Shown: positions 47,512 through 59,339 of the stretch, one piece after another
How positions within the stretch are numbered: the first letter of the stretch is position 1
Layout of the letters: the number at the start of each line of letters is the position of its first letter
From: Diabrotica undecimpunctata
Lineage: Eukaryota; Arthropoda; Insecta; Coleoptera; Chrysomelidae
Direction of reading: 5' to 3'
Length of the DNA stretch: 64,000 bases
Assembly (NCBI RefSeq): GCF_040954645.1
Contig: NC_092807.1
Span: forward strand, 55,908,739-55,972,738
Position numbers and translations under genes: made by a program
The notes under the pieces: generated by a model
Seen by the model: the letters and a program-made list of their open reading frames with translations, nothing else
The model's database searches: none
What the model was told of the DNA's origin: nothing

Positions 47512-47556
47512 GCTTTGTCGACGTTTCGGCAAGGTCTCACTTGCCATTCTCAAGCC
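47512..47556 (-). other. Hammerhead-like motif, degenerate
   Basis: Minus strand: GGCAAG-TGAGAC-CTTGCC forms stem II, followed by GAAA and CGTC, where cleavage would be expected after GTC. The CTGANGA box reads TTGAGAA, so the core is not canonical. It is part of a repeat that continues to about 47640. Possibly a Penelope-like element relic. Confidence 0.35.
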
Positions 47557-47599
47557 TGGTGGAACTACTTCTCGTCGTTACTCGATTAGATCACGGCCA

Positions 47600-49269
47600 G
47601 AGCCGGATGTTTAATAGGAAGATGATCAGTAGGAATACCACGAAAACAATGGAATGACAATTTACTGGAGGCTCATTGAAAAACAGAGTCGTGTCTACAT
47701 AATAAAAAGAAAAAGAAGAGAAGACTTAATCTACTTAAGTATATCCATTTCCAGTTCGACATTCCGTTTCCAGTTCAACATTCCATGCTTTACTTGGTGT
47801 TCGACCTTATACTCAGACAAACTAAAAAGGCAGGTAGTATAGGTACAATTCCTGGAAGATGCACAATATTAGAACAAATGACAATAGAATATCTGAAAGC
47901 GATGAAGCTGATAACTGTAATCTGTATAATTATATGCGTCACTCAGTCATTGATGTAACAGTATAGATAAGTAATACCCGTGGAGAGCTATGGATTCAAT
48001 GCGTTATATGAATCCAATGCGTTATAAATATGTAATCTCTGGGCATATATCGACTACACTGGATCCATACAAGAGCATTATATTTGCGAGTTTTGAAAAA
48101 GACTGCATTAATTACGTTTTATGTGAAAAGTCTGAACGATTTCCAAAGTGGACATTAAAACGTCAATAAACTTATTTTAACCTTTAATTGTGGCTTATTC
48201 GCATTAAAATAGTTATCATTTTAAAGAGTCTTATAAAATGAGATTTCTGATCTCATTACTTATTGGTTATTTGATTTCTCATTATTGCACTTGTAATGGT
48301 GTATGTTATTATTTATTTGGGGTAATCGTGTTGGAATTATTTATTGTCATAACTCTTTTCCTTCTCCTTCTCCTTCTCCTCTATTCGGATTATATTTCTT
48401 CCCTAAAAAACTAAATATTTCCTGTTTGATTATGTCATATTTATTTCTTTTAAATCCATCATTATTGCATGCATATTTTCTAATGACAATTAAATAGCTT
48501 ACCACATGACAATACCCCGAAAGTTTATAGTAAGTTATCTAATTTTATACCGCAGAAGAACATTAATGAAAACTATAGTGGATAAATTATTTTCCGGAAT
48601 CCCAAAATATGAAGACCATCTGTTATTACTAATCCATCAATCTCGAATGTCTCCGGTAAAGGGATATAATCTGAAAAATCGATTTTGTCTGTCCTTTACA
48701 GTCTCGTTAGTGTCACTACCCGAAGTAGCTCGTTCGGTTGAATAAAATTCTATTAAAATATGGGAAAAAACTTCCATCGCATCATAACGATGAAAACAGG
48801 TTAAATTAGGTTGTGGTAAAATAGATGACACTCAACGTACTTTTAAAATTGTGTGGTGCAAAATGTCAGACATTCTATTAGTAGGTAAATTTAATAGTAG
48901 AGATAAATTTAATGCATTTTAAACTTTATGTACTAATACATATTTATTATCAAATCAATCACTAAAAGCTATAATTTGTTTAATTTCTTATATATTGTTC
49001 CACTATAATATAATTCCACTATGAGCCCTGAAAACCTTTCTTTTCATGTTAAATTATTTTTAAAATTCTCTGTCCGTATCCGTGTTATTTGTTTAATTTT
49101 TTTATTTCTTCGAACTATAATATATTAATTGGTTGTCTGGCTGTTTCTGAGCTTTAATTTTTTTCTTTTCTCTTTACTCGATATTCTTCTACATGCTCCT
49201 AGTCTACTGCTAGGATTTTCTGTTAGTTTACGATCTAAGCTTATTTGAAAGTTTCGTTCGCCATTAGTA
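47600..49269. other. No gene seen
   Basis: About 1.7 kb without a supported gene. Short open frames such as 48506-48745 show no family signature. Confidence 0.5.
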
Positions 49270-49560
49270 CACTTTAATTTATCAGCGTTATATTTAACAA
49301 TTTTTGATAAGTATTATCGTTCCTGGCTTTTGATATATGTACTCTGAGACTCTCAACTTTCTTATACTCAAAGCCAATATAATGCCAAACGCTATGTAAA
49401 GTTGGAAGTATAAAATTGGGAAGATCTTCTTTATCATTGATTGCTTGGAGGATAAAATTAAATGTATACAAAAAATTTTGAATAAAAAAATCATGTACTT
49501 CACGTCTAATCAACGATTGTAAGCTTTTATCGTAAGTTTTCGTACGACTGTTTTCTCGAA
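49270..49560 (-). pseudogene. Tc1-like (IS630) transposase, N-terminal fragment
   Basis: Minus strand: SLQSLIRREVHDFF, ILQAINDKEDLPNF, LPTLHSVWHYIGFEYKK and SKARNDNTYQK. This matches the region between the HTH and the first catalytic Asp in a widespread insect IS630-like family whose members continue with YLDETWVN. That catalytic part is not present downstream. Conserved order is clear, but I rely on memory of the family. Confidence 0.55.
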
Positions 49561-50019
49561 CTTTCTTGAGTTTGCTAAATTTCTTGTAACTTGAATATTG
49601 GCTGCTTTCTATTCACTTTTATTACAGCGTATACGCAACGTTCTGTGCAACGTAATATTTGCTTGCTTTAGCCACAACATCAGTACATATTTTCATTGAT
49701 TTTGCAAAGTAATTAAAAATATTAGCAATCACCAGTTTTTCTTTATGGATGAGTCTCTCGCCTTTACGTCTCTGTTCGTCAGGTTAATCAAGATCAATGT
49801 TAGAGCAAAAACATCTTAAAAAATAGAAAAAGACAGGTTAATTATATTCAAAATTACAAATGTTATTTAACCATTTCTATTCTGGGCCTTAATTTGCATG
49901 TTGGTCCCTGAATCTCAAAGGTTTTTTATGCTTAGAGTACCATTGCCTTATATATACGTCGCCTATAAATAAACAAATAAATAACCAAAAAATGTTTTTT
50001 AATGAGTTTTTTTTTAACG

Positions 50020-50110
50020 ACTATTTCGATTTGCTACTTTTTTTCTGGTATTTTCTGTGGCTACAAACGACACATCGCTTCCCTTTCTTATCAGGAACTG
50101 AACTAGGAAA
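50020..50110 (-). pseudogene. piggyBac C-terminal scrap
   Basis: Minus strand: HFPSSVPDKKGKRCVVCSHR, as in the start of the Cys-rich tail of piggyBac transposases. It ends at a stop within 15 residues. Too short for certainty. Confidence 0.35.
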
Positions 50111-50234
50111 ATGTCACCCTTTGAGGATCCTTAATTAAAGGGTTTATATTTCTGTTTTTTCATGTTTAAAAAAAACAATTTTTACAAATTAACTTATCAA
50201 AAAGTGCCCCTATAATGGTAAGTTAATAATCTGC

Positions 50235-50475
50235 AAAAGGTAGACTTTTTCCTCTCATCACATGACCAATATATTTCAACTTTCTTCTCTTGATGGTGAT
50301 CAACAGCTCCCGTTCTTTGTTCATTCTTCAAAGAACTACACTATTTGTTATTTTGTCTGTCAAAGGTATTTTCAAAATTCTTCTGTATATCCACATTTCA
50401 AAGGCCTCTAGTTTATCGGTATTGCTCTTGTTTAAAGTCCAAGTCTCTACTCCGTACAGCAGTATCGAGATGTAG
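50235..50475 (-). pseudogene. RTE-like LINE C-terminal fragment
   Basis: Minus strand: SILLYGVETWTLNKSNTDK, FEMWIYRRILKIP, then a stop and RMNKERELLITIKRRKLKY with IGHVMRG. It is the same conserved block as at 5598-6035, 7411-8265 and 33253-34342. It is truncated on both sides. Confidence 0.7.
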
Positions 50476-50529
50476 CAAAAAGAAGAAGAACTTTTACCGT
50501 CGAGCTGATACAAATTTTATTGAACATTG

Positions 50530-51890
50530 ATATCGCGCACGTAACCGACATTCAAAATCACCGTTGTTTCTGCGAGAACGGTTCATTTTACACAAAAAGT
50601 GCCAATATACATTTTTGTTTAAAATTATCTCAGCTACATTTTTTGTTTGAAACATTTTTTTCTACGGCGAACAAATTCATAATAAATCGAGTTTTTTGTG
50701 TTTTTACTTCCCTACGAGGGGGATTTTAGAAAGAAGTCCGGGGGCAAAAGTGGTTAACTTTTTTGCATCTTTTTTGGTGTCCCAAAATTAATATTCGCGG
50801 CAAAATTCAGCTTGTTCGTATGATTTTTTGGGGTCGACTCTCTGACGACTGGACTATATTTATTTTTTGTTATTCTTTATAAACAATTAAGCGATTTCTT
50901 GTTTATATTGGGTAACTACTTTTAAAACTGTTCAAGTTATCTACGACGAAAAAAGATTCTGACAAACCTAACAACTTTTTGAACGGTTTGTAAAATTCAT
51001 GACCTGGTACTGTTTGGCAGATCGCCATTTTTTTTAGATTACTTCTCGCCCACAGATAAAAACTGTATTTTTAATACAGTGAATGCCAAAATATAACATA
51101 TTCTATAACTGTACAACACGAATGACAAATCGTGACTCAAATATTATAATCGCACACGTTTCGTAATTAGTGGGCGGAACAGTTATAAAATATTTATTCT
51201 CATTTTGTTAATGTATTAGTTATTTATCAGATAGTAATATACATAGTAATTGAAATATTATTTTGTGTTTTATAACATTAGGTAAGTTATATAAATATTA
51301 GAACAATCTGAGATTAAATCGTAAAAAGATTGAGCTATAAATCTATAAAAGTTTTAGTTTTAATTTTAATTGAACTGTTTATTTACTAAAAATCCGTACG
51401 CAGTAAAAAAAATTAGTCTAACAAAAAATTCTTGATATAAACTTGATTCTACCTGCAACTCAAAACACCGAGACAAATGTTTAATCTATACATGAATGCC
51501 TTGGTAAACTAATAATGCTGATATCAAATCAAGGTAATTTTTACAGCATTTAGCATTACATTATAGTCAAGATTTTTATTTAAAATAGCCTAATAACCTA
51601 AATTCTGAAATTTTTGAATCACCAGAAACAAATTGCTAGGTTAGTTGAAACGTTATTTTCAGAGGACTCTTTACTGTATAAAATCAAATAAACCTATGAC
51701 AGAAATTAAGAGTTTAAGTAGAAAAATTGTTGATTCTGTTACTAATAAAACAAAATATTTGTTTATTTATTTAAATTAACGTGTACGCGACATCTATGGT
51801 CAATGGCCCGAGTTACAGTTTACAGTTTACACGGTATGCATATATAATTTTAATTGCAAATAATGTAGTGAACATTTAACATAAAGAGTA
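50530..51890. other. No gene seen
   Basis: About 1.4 kb with no supported gene, RNA or repeat. Confidence 0.5.
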
Positions 51891-51899
51891 AAAAATAAA

Positions 51900-53030
51900 C
51901 ATTTATATAAAGTTTAGCAGTTGATTTGTCTCCAGGAATTTGATCACCGTGTTGATTTGGTCTGTGCCGTTTAGGACCTCTTTGAAGATAGAACTGATAT
52001 CAAGCTGTTGGCGTATTTTGCTATTAAAAGGACGTTCGATAAGTATGTTTGATTCGAATAGTCATATTACAGTGCTGAGATATTAGTTGTGGAGATAATG
52101 TCATCAGATAGCCATGTGTTATATGGGTATGTCTATACGCAATCTCCGTATGATTACCATATTTTTGCGAGATAAACCAGGATACGTAAATAGATTCACT
52201 GAAGGTTTAATTTTATACAGCGCTGAAGTAACTTTATTCAAGTGAATTTGCCAGGTGGGTAGATTAAGCTTCTTCATTCATGCTTTTAGATAGTTGCAGA
52301 TTTGTATATTAATTATAGGGTGCATGGATGATGCAGTTTTTTTTCAAGGCAATCGACTTTTTCGTTACTAATTTGGACATGGGATCATCATAATTATTAT
52401 ATGTGGAGAAGAGAGGAAGTTATTGATAAAAGCCTTATATGATGTTAGAAAAATGTTTATAAATAAGTATATGTTTTCAGTTAGGTTACATGGAGAAAGT
52501 TTGTCGACAATTGCGTTTCTAGAAACGGTATCAAATGTGCCTTCTATATCAAAGATAGTTGCTATCAAATCTGGTTTGCTATTAATTGCGTTGGAGATAT
52601 AAGTTTGTAGTATATACAAGATTATTTCTTGCGAAGAGTTGGCTCTGTTTTTCAAAATACCTTAAAAGTCGTTTGTTGATCATTTTTTTCATTAGCTTAC
52701 AGATGGTGCATGTTAGGGAGATAGAAAGTTGTGGAAAATAGTTGCCTGATTTGGCTTAAGTATTGGTATAACAATCAACTTGCTCCATTGAGATGGAAAT
52801 TTATGTGATCTCCAAATTAGATTGTAAAAAGTTAGCAGTTTATTGAGACTATGACTAGACAAAATGCTTTAGAAATGCATAAGGAATATCATTAGGACCA
52901 CCTGCTCTGTTTTTGCTATTAGCTAAGGCAGATATTAGCTCGTGGGTAGTGAAAGGAGAATTAAGAGATCTACTATATTTAGATGATATCAGATTATTTC
53001 TGTGAGGATATATTTAATATTGAGACAAAA
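51900..53030 (-). pseudogene. LINE RT and C-terminal relic
   Basis: Minus strand. RT: a KNRAGGPNDIPYAFLKHF segment (about 52930-52870), LIVIPILKPNQ, KNRANSSQEIILYIL, and ATIFDIEGTFDTVSRNAIVD with the first catalytic Asp (about 52550). The YxDD palm and RNase H are missing (deletion near 52330). The C-terminus appears at 52230-51910 with RHTHITHGYLM, a CNMTIRIKHT segment and DQINTVIKFLE. Fits a Jockey- or I-like LINE distinct from copies A and B. Confidence 0.65.
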
Positions 53031-53309
53031 ATGTAAATTATTTATTTAAAGAAGCACAATTTATATCTAGCAATCTATATATAGCTGGCGCTTGAAGTCT
53101 TGTATTTACTGAATATAATGAAATGGCACTATAAATGATATGTATTTATTGCATTAAAACAGCGAGATGAATTTGCGTGTCTTTTATTCTGACTATGAAC
53201 TCTGACTCTCAAAGTGCGTAGCGTCTATGCGCATAGAATTTAAACTCAATTTCGGGTATATTGACGCGTACATGCCACCCGCCTTGAAATACATTTCAAT
53301 GCATTACAC

Positions 53310-53543
53310 AAATTATTCCTTCGTCTTCTTTTTCTTTTTCTTCCTCTTTATAAGCAATTCGGCTTGTTCATTGGCGGAATAATACCTCTATGGAAGGTTG
53401 TCACTCCATATTTTGCGCGGTTGTCTGATACTTCTTCTGCCGATTGGTGACTTATCTCTTGCTATGTATTCTTCATTCTGCCTAAGTGGTCTTTTTTTTT
53501 CTATTTTGTGTCCATTCATTTATATACTCTACGTTACATTTTC
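53310..53543 (-). pseudogene. LINE C-terminal end, separated by a nested LINE
   Basis: Minus strand: CNVEYINEWTQNRKK, then PIGRRSIRQPRKIWSDNL and NEQAELLI, ending in a lysine-rich, GAAGAAAAAG-like tail at about 53310. It continues the reading RDRKSSEGIS at 54859-54890 once the LINE 53555-54847 is removed, so both are one element (see 54859-56460). Confidence 0.7.
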
Positions 53544-53559
53544 TACTAATGTCTTTAAT

Positions 53560-54685
53560 GACTTCCACAAGGATCCGTGCTGGCTCCCATGCTTTTCAGC
53601 CTCTACATAGCAGACATGCCAGAAACCACATCAAAAAATTTGGATACGCTGACGACTGGACGCTTGCCGCAAGTCATAAAGAATTCAAGGGCACTGAACG
53701 CATTGTAACAAACGATTTAAATGCCCTAGGGAATTATTTCTGCAAATGGAGATTGCAACCCAATCCAACTAAGACAGAAGTGTCCTGCTTCCATTTAAAC
53801 AACAAGATGGCCAACTATCAACCTCAAATCCATTTTGAGGATAGACTCCTTAACTATAATAAACACCCAAAATACTTAGGTGTTACACTTGACAGAACGC
53901 TAAACTTTAAAGAGCATCTTACTAAGACTGCTGCAAAACTCCGAACTCGTAACAACATCCTGCAAAAGCTCTGCGGCACTACATGGGGCTCCTTAGCACC
54001 CACACCTAGATCGACAGCATTAGGACTGGTATACCCCGTAGCGGAATACTGTGCACCAGTATGGATAAACAGTCCACATACTCACCGTGTTGATGTCCAA
54101 CTCAACCAAACCATGCGAACTATATCGGGCACAATCAAGGCCACGCCCACTTACTGGTTACCAGCTTTAAGTCATATAGCTCCACCACCCATCCGCTGGG
54201 AACATGCCCTTGTCAGGGAATTAACAAAAATCAATACTGATCCTGAGCTCCGCTCCCATATCGGAACTTCCGCCAGAGACATAAATAGGCTCCGTTCAAG
54301 ACACCCGCCTCTAAAAACAGCAAAAAGGCTAGTAGATGAAAACTTTAATGTAACTGAACGGTGGAGAGAACAATGGGAGAATATCGCTGCACCAGCTAAC
54401 TGGAACATGCCATGTATTACAAGCAAACCTGAGGGCTTCAACCAACCGAGGCGAATTAGGACTACACTCAATAGAATAAGGACGAACTGTGGCAGATGTT
54501 CGGACTCACTTTTTAGATGGAGAAAAATAGAATCACCAAATTGCGACTGCGGCGCCGAAAAGCAACAGTAAAACACATGGTAGAGGAATGCCCGATTAGA
54601 TCCTATAACGGCAACCCTTCGGATTTCCTGGCTGCTACAAAAGAGTCAATCGAATATATTTATAATCTAGATGTTTGTTTGTAGA
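53560..54685 (+). pseudogene. Jockey/CR1-like LINE RT, C-terminal half
   Basis: LPQGSVLAPMLFSLYIADM is followed by a frameshift near 53632 in an A6 run, then FGYADDWTLAAS (catalytic YADD, about 53645), WRLQPNPTKTEVSCFHLN, KYLGVTLDRTLNFKEHL, YPVAEYCAPVW and ATPTYWLPALSHIAPPPIRW. A second shift near 54566 displaces the end: HMVEECPIRSYNG after CDCGAEKQ. These two shifts are the only lesions noted in about 370 codons. No RNase H. Confidence 0.8.
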
Positions 54686-54728
54686 ATAATATTTTTGTAT
54701 TTACTGTTGTTTGTAATTTATATAATTT

Positions 54729-54732
<4 letters not shown>

Positions 54733-54812
<80 letters not shown>
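54733..54812. repeat. (TA)n tract inside LINE 3' region
   Basis: About 80 bases of TA between the ORF end and the AAAT tail of the + strand LINE. Confidence 0.95.
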
Positions 54813-54815
<3 letters not shown>

Positions 54816-54858
54816 CCTGTGATGTAGCCATACGCTAAATAAATAAATACTAATGCCT

Positions 54859-56460
54859 TCACTACTCTTTCGATCTCTCAGCGTATTTCCTGTAATTCTT
54901 CTTAGTACTCTCATCTCTGCAGTTTCCAGTAGCCTTTGCGTTGTGGCTGTGTCGGGTCTTGTTTCTGAGGCATATGCCATTATTGGTCTTACAATGGCCT
55001 TATAAATTCTTAATTGCATCCCAGTGTTAATATGTCCGTTTCGCCATATAGTGTTATTAAGGCATCTTGCCAGTCTATTTGCTTTTTGTACTTTATCTCT
55101 CACTTCTTTGTCCAGGTCTCCATAGCTAGACAGTGTAACTGCCAGGTATTTTATTTCCATTACTTGTTCAATACTGATGCCATTAGTTTCTGTTTTACAT
55201 CTGGTTCGTTTTTTGCTGACTACTATTGTTTTAGTTTTCTAAGATGAGATTGTCATATTAAATAATTTTGCTCTTATGTTAAATCTATGGACCAGTCTTT
55301 GCAGACTATTTTCATCTTGGGCTATCAATATTGCGTCGTCTGCGTAACAGAGTATTTTGATTTCTGTGTTTCCCATTCTATAGACTCTTCCTTTGTTAAC
55401 GCTTTTAATGATTACATCCATGATCAAATTAAAGAGAATGGGGCTCAACGAATCTTCTTGTCTTATTCCGCTTACTATTTCTATAGGTTCTGTAAGTTGT
55501 CCATCTATTCTGACTTTCATTTTGTTGTTTTGGTAGATATTTTTGATCCTCCTCCTCCTCAGTCCAAATCCCTTTTGGGATGTGGTGACACCATCAAGCC
55601 CTTACAGTTTTTGCACGATTTCTCTCCATCCTTCTCTGTCCTGGGTTAGTTGTTCGGCTTCATGTAACCCTTGGTTAATCAGTATTTTTATTTGATCTAT
55701 TTAACGGCTTGGAGATCTTCCCCTAGGTCTCTTTCCTTCAACTCTACCCTCATCTATCAGTTTTTCCATCGTACCTGTTCTTCTAGCAATGTGTCCAAAA
55801 TACTGCAAATATCTCTGTTGTATTTGTTTAAGCAATCTACCCTTTACTTTAAGTTTTAAGTTGTTATTTTGATATTTTTGATAGTTTTTATAATATTTAG
55901 GGAAGCTTCCCTATTATTCAGAAGATGGATGATTACTCAGCTTTGAGTCTACTCTGTCAAATGCTCTAGTGATTTCTCAGTAATTTGCTTTATAACGAAT
56001 ATTGCACCTGTACACAATCTTCCACTACGAAAACCCTGTTGTTTATCTGCTAAATTTATCCTCTAATTTATTAGCACTTGTAAAATTTTAGATGTAGTTT
56101 TAGCGTAGTATTTAACAAGTTTATACCTCTGTAATTTTTTGGCTGTTTTTTATCTCCTGTTTTGAATAGTAGAATTATTTTGCTAGTTTGCCATTCTTCG
56201 AATATTTTATTGTGTTTTATAATTGTATTAATTAATGTTGTAAATTGTTCTGTTATTGCTGCTCCACAATATTTCAGTAACACGTTTGGTATCCCGTCTT
56301 CACCTGCTATTTGTTTGTTCTTCAGGTTTTCAAGTATTTTCCGACCTTTCTGTACATTTATATTAAGTTCTTGATTTGTGGTAATTTCTGGCGTTTCCTG
56401 TTCTAGCGTCGTTTGTTCTTCCTCTGCGTATAGCTTTTTTAGACAGTTATTCAAATCAAT
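54859..56460 (-). pseudogene. LINE RT (host of two nested LINEs)
   Basis: Minus strand from 56454: a linker, then NKQIAGEDGIPNVLLKYCG, WQTSKIILLFKTGDKKQPK and NYRGINLLNTTLK. Next, in pieces, QQGFRSGRLCTGAIFVIKQ. After the insertion 55548-55870: GIRQEDSLSPILFNLIMDV, IKILCYADDAILIAQDEN (YADD, about 55345), then IKYLAVTLSSYGDLDKE, LRIYKAIVRPIMAYASE and TAEMRVLRRITGNTLRD. The protein end lies at 53543-53310. Several stops. RTE- or CR1-like, no RNase H. Confidence 0.75.
55548..55870 (-). mobile_element. Short LINE tail nested in the LINE RT
   Basis: 323 bp between two copies of GATATTTTTGAT (55536-55547 and 55871-55882), a perfect 12-bp target duplication. Minus-strand reading, through frame breaks: QQRYLQYFGHIARRTGTMEK, RPRGRSPSR and DREGWREIVQKL, the very end of a LINE protein. 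The 3' end is a (GGA)n tail (55548-55559 on + as CCT). Strong 5' truncation. Confidence 0.82.
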
Positions 56461-56572
56461 ACAAATTATTTATATACAAAAATTATAAAATAAAATCAAA
56501 AGTTTATGAAACTAAAGTAAATGTAAAATCAAAAAGACAGAAAAGATTTGATTTCACGTTCAAAGCGTCTAT

Positions 56573-56620
56573 GTATCTGTTGATACGTATTTCGACTTAA
56601 TAAGTCTCATCAGAACAGTT
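56573..56620 (-). ncRNA. Hammerhead ribozyme, canonical core
   Basis: Minus strand, 5' to 3': stem I CTGTT; core CTGATGA (56613-56607); stem II GACTT-ATT-AAGTC, 5 bp with a 3-nt loop (56606-56594); GAAA (56593-56590); a very short stem III, TACGTA, ending in the cleavage triplet ATC (C at 56582); then AACAG pairing with CTGTT. All conserved core positions are present. A minimal stem III is typical of hammerheads in Penelope-like elements and retrozymes, which are thought to act as dimers. Activity is an inference. Confidence 0.75.
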
Positions 56621-56653
56621 ATTCATAGCCATAGAACGGCTATGAATAACTGT
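56615..56653. repeat. 16-bp inverted repeat joining hammerhead flank
   Basis: ACAGTTATTCATAGCC (56615-56630) and its exact complement (56638-56653) with a 7-nt spacer. The right arm is followed by CTGATAAAAG on the + strand, like a damaged start of a second hammerhead facing the opposite way. Confidence 0.75.
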
Positions 56654-56669
56654 CTGATAAAAGTTCAAA

Positions 56670-57200
56670 TGTATGAACAGGCACTATAGACTTTCTGACT
56701 TCCATCACCAAAGGTGTTGATTTCAGAAAGGACAAAGTTATTACATCTCACATGTCTGGGAATTGTGATAGTATTGATAGTATTGAGCTCATCACGTAAA
56801 TTTAACCATATTGTATGAATATATGCTGTCATAGACTCATATTATTATAAACATTCCATCTACAGTTTTTAAAGAAGCATTTTTGCTGTGGCAAAGCAAG
56901 GGCTTATTTAGCCTAATGGATCAAAATTCTGTGAGACACTGTATAGAATTATACGTTTTGTAGCAGATTTGGATAAAGTTTAATGTATCAAGTTGCACAT
57001 TGGAATCTGCAATATGTATAAAAGTTTGAGGTTCGTTAGAGAAACACTTTCGTAGTTCAAAACAACCTTGTTTGAGGTTTGAAGAAACTTTCCTGCAAAT
57101 ATTGGACATATCTGTTAATAAATCAGAGCCTACAATTAGATCGTCTACGTAGAAGTTGTTTTGAATGACCTTGACATCCTATATTTCTGGAGCTACTACA
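56670..57200 (-). pseudogene. BEL/Pao retrotransposon pol relic
   Basis: Minus strand. RT: IQNNFYVDDLIVGSDLLTDM (catalytic YVDD, about 57150), then GCFELRKCFSNEPQTFIHI. After a broken stretch, NTITIPRHVRC and then INTFGDGSQKVYSACSYI (about 56720) match the start of BEL RNase H (HxFxDAS-xAYGAxxY). It ends where the hammerhead-bearing repeat begins. No LTR, gag or integrase nearby. Confidence 0.72.
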
Positions 57201-57364
57201 TAGACTAGAGGAATTGTATATGGAGCGTAGTTAGACAAAATCTAAATTTTACAAAAAAAAATTGAATATTGAATTCAACCTTAAATATCCTTAAAATTAT
57301 AATATAAAAGGGGGTATAAGATAAGTTTTGCTCTGACTGTGAACTGCAAGATATTGCTAATAAT

Positions 57365-58135
57365 TTATGGGACTCCGATGACGAAGAATCTCCAGAAGTA
57401 GGTGGCATTGAAAGTGACTCTGAAATTGAAGATCATCTTTCGGAAGCAAGTAAAAGTGATCAGTAAGTAGTATTGAGTGATAATGAAAAAGAATGTGTAG
57501 CTACAAGTTCCCAGATTTTAGAGTGTGTAATTTTTTAAACTAGGGATGTAATTAATTGAAAGAGTCAACCACAACCGAGAGGACGTATGGGATCCTGCGA
57601 CATAATAAAAAGCAAAGGACACAAAGTAATGTTAGCCCCTGATTAAAGTGTAGATGATTCTGTAGATTCCTTTTGTTTGTTTGTTGACGAAAAAATTGTG
57701 AACGAAATAGTGAAGTGTACAAATAAAGAAGCCGAAAAGGTCCTGGGGATGGAGAACTGGAAATATTACGACTTTACAGAGCTATATGCCTTTATTGGAC
57801 TACTACTAACTGCAGGGCATCTGAGTGCCAAGCTTCATAATGTAGATATACGTTGGAGTAAGTTTTATGGACCTACTATAAAAGCTACCATGTGGTTAAA
57901 ACGATTTAAAACTTTACTTAGATTTGTTCGATTTGACGATAAGGACACGAGGTCTGAACGGAAAAGGAACAACAAATTAGCAGCAATACGCGATTTATCG
58001 AATCAATCAAGTTTTTATTCAGTTTGTAAAGATTGTTTTTGTCGGTACTTTATACATGAGCTGCGAATTACCATAACCTTCTCTCAGAAGGGTTTTCACA
58101 CAATAATGAAATGCAACAACACCGCAATCTTTTAA
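57365..58135 (+). pseudogene. piggyBac transposase, N-terminal half
   Basis: An acidic N-terminus (NNLWDSDDEESPEV, DSEIEDH) is followed by broken frames to 57677, then an open stretch: FVDEKIVNEIVKCTNKEAEK, YDFTELYAFIGLLLTAGHL, TMWLKRFKTLLRFVRFDDKD and NNKLAAIRDL, the dimerisation and insertion region before the first catalytic Asp. After that the frame is lost; no DDD motif, Cys-rich tail or TTAA-flanked ends were found. Different from the other piggyBac copies. Confidence 0.7.
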
Positions 58136-58139
58136 CAGG

Positions 58140-59339
58140 GTATGTGTAAACATCAACTCCTCTTTTCAAATAAAATGGCCTAGTAGATTTACAAAAGTTT
58201 TAATTTACTTATTATTTGGCTCCAAATATTTATTACTTATGAAGAAAATTATAAGAAAATTAGAAATATATGGATAAATATGAATAGTACAATCAAGAAC
58301 AGTGGTGGGCTTACGGACCCGAGTTGCCCGGTTACATAAGTAAAATATGTTGCCCAAATTAGGGTTAATAACATACTTGTTTAATAATTTGGATATTAGT
58401 TTAGCACTTTACCTTAAAGATTGCGGCAATTAATCCAATAGGTAACTCGAAAAATAATATTAACATTTATTAGCTTCTTAAGAAAAACATTGTATATTAG
58501 CTCTTATTTAATAAGTGGTGGAGAAAGATGTTCCAAACTAACTTTTTTTAACAGAACACAGTAATTTGAGTACAAGTCTACTCTAAACAAGTTTTGGCGT
58601 CGAGTGAGTTATCTTTTAGTAGATGAAGTGAAAAGTTTTAACGTTCCATGCTACGTATACTTTTATAGCTACTTGTTTTATATAAAACTTTAATTTTTAT
58701 TTGAAATTGAATTGAATTTAACTTATTTTCCTCAGTTGTTGGATATAGTTTCAATTTTGTCTAAATATAAAATAGCTGCAATTTATACTAATCAATATAG
58801 AAAGAAGAAACAACATCAATTTCGACTTACAGTCTGAAATACTGAAAATACAGAGAAACTTATGAGAGCGTTCCAATTCAAATTAAAAATTTTTTGTAAC
58901 AATAAAAATTAACCAAATGAAATAAATGGATAAGATTATTTATCAATTTTTCTTTAATCCACTGATTCTGTCTTTCACTAACTATTCGCTACTTTGTAGT
59001 GGCTAGAGTTTACAGATTTTTTTTTACACACTACAACTTAGTACTTACATAAGCCTACACTCTTTTAGTCGTTTTGAGTCTTAGTATCTAAGGTTTGTCG
59101 ACAAAAAGCTATAGCATTCAAGATTAGAATGATTATGGACCTCTCCTTACGTCTCCTAATAAACTTATTAATTTTTTTGGGGATAATTTTGACTTGGAGG
59201 TATCTATATGAACCGTCTTCCAAACATAGCAAGAAGCAATATAAAATATTTACTAATATTCGGTTTTGGACCAATTCTAGGTGTCTATAATAATTGTAAT
59301 GGAATCACCCGTAACTTGATAAAAAATCATTTAATCTAA
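58140..59339. other. No gene seen
   Basis: About 1.2 kb of AT-rich sequence with no supported gene, RNA or repeat. Confidence 0.5.

Larger units (their letters stand above)
53555..54847 (+). mobile_element. 5'-truncated LINE nested in a minus-strand LINE
   Basis: Flanked by TACTAATGTCT (53544-53554) and TACTAATGCCT (54848-54858), an 11-bp target duplication with one difference. It starts in RT at LPQGSVLAP and ends in a TAAATAAATA tail (54836-54847). A (TA)n tract (54733-54812) sits in its 3' region. Removing it rejoins the C-terminus of the minus-strand LINE. Confidence 0.85.

Noticed and set aside
51240..51900. AT-rich stretch tested for a tRNA or small RNA gene
   Set aside because: No cloverleaf or internal promoter boxes could be supported by eye.
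54172..54576. 134-codon minus-strand frame
   Set aside because: Antisense of the + strand LINE RT, which has YADD and other motifs.
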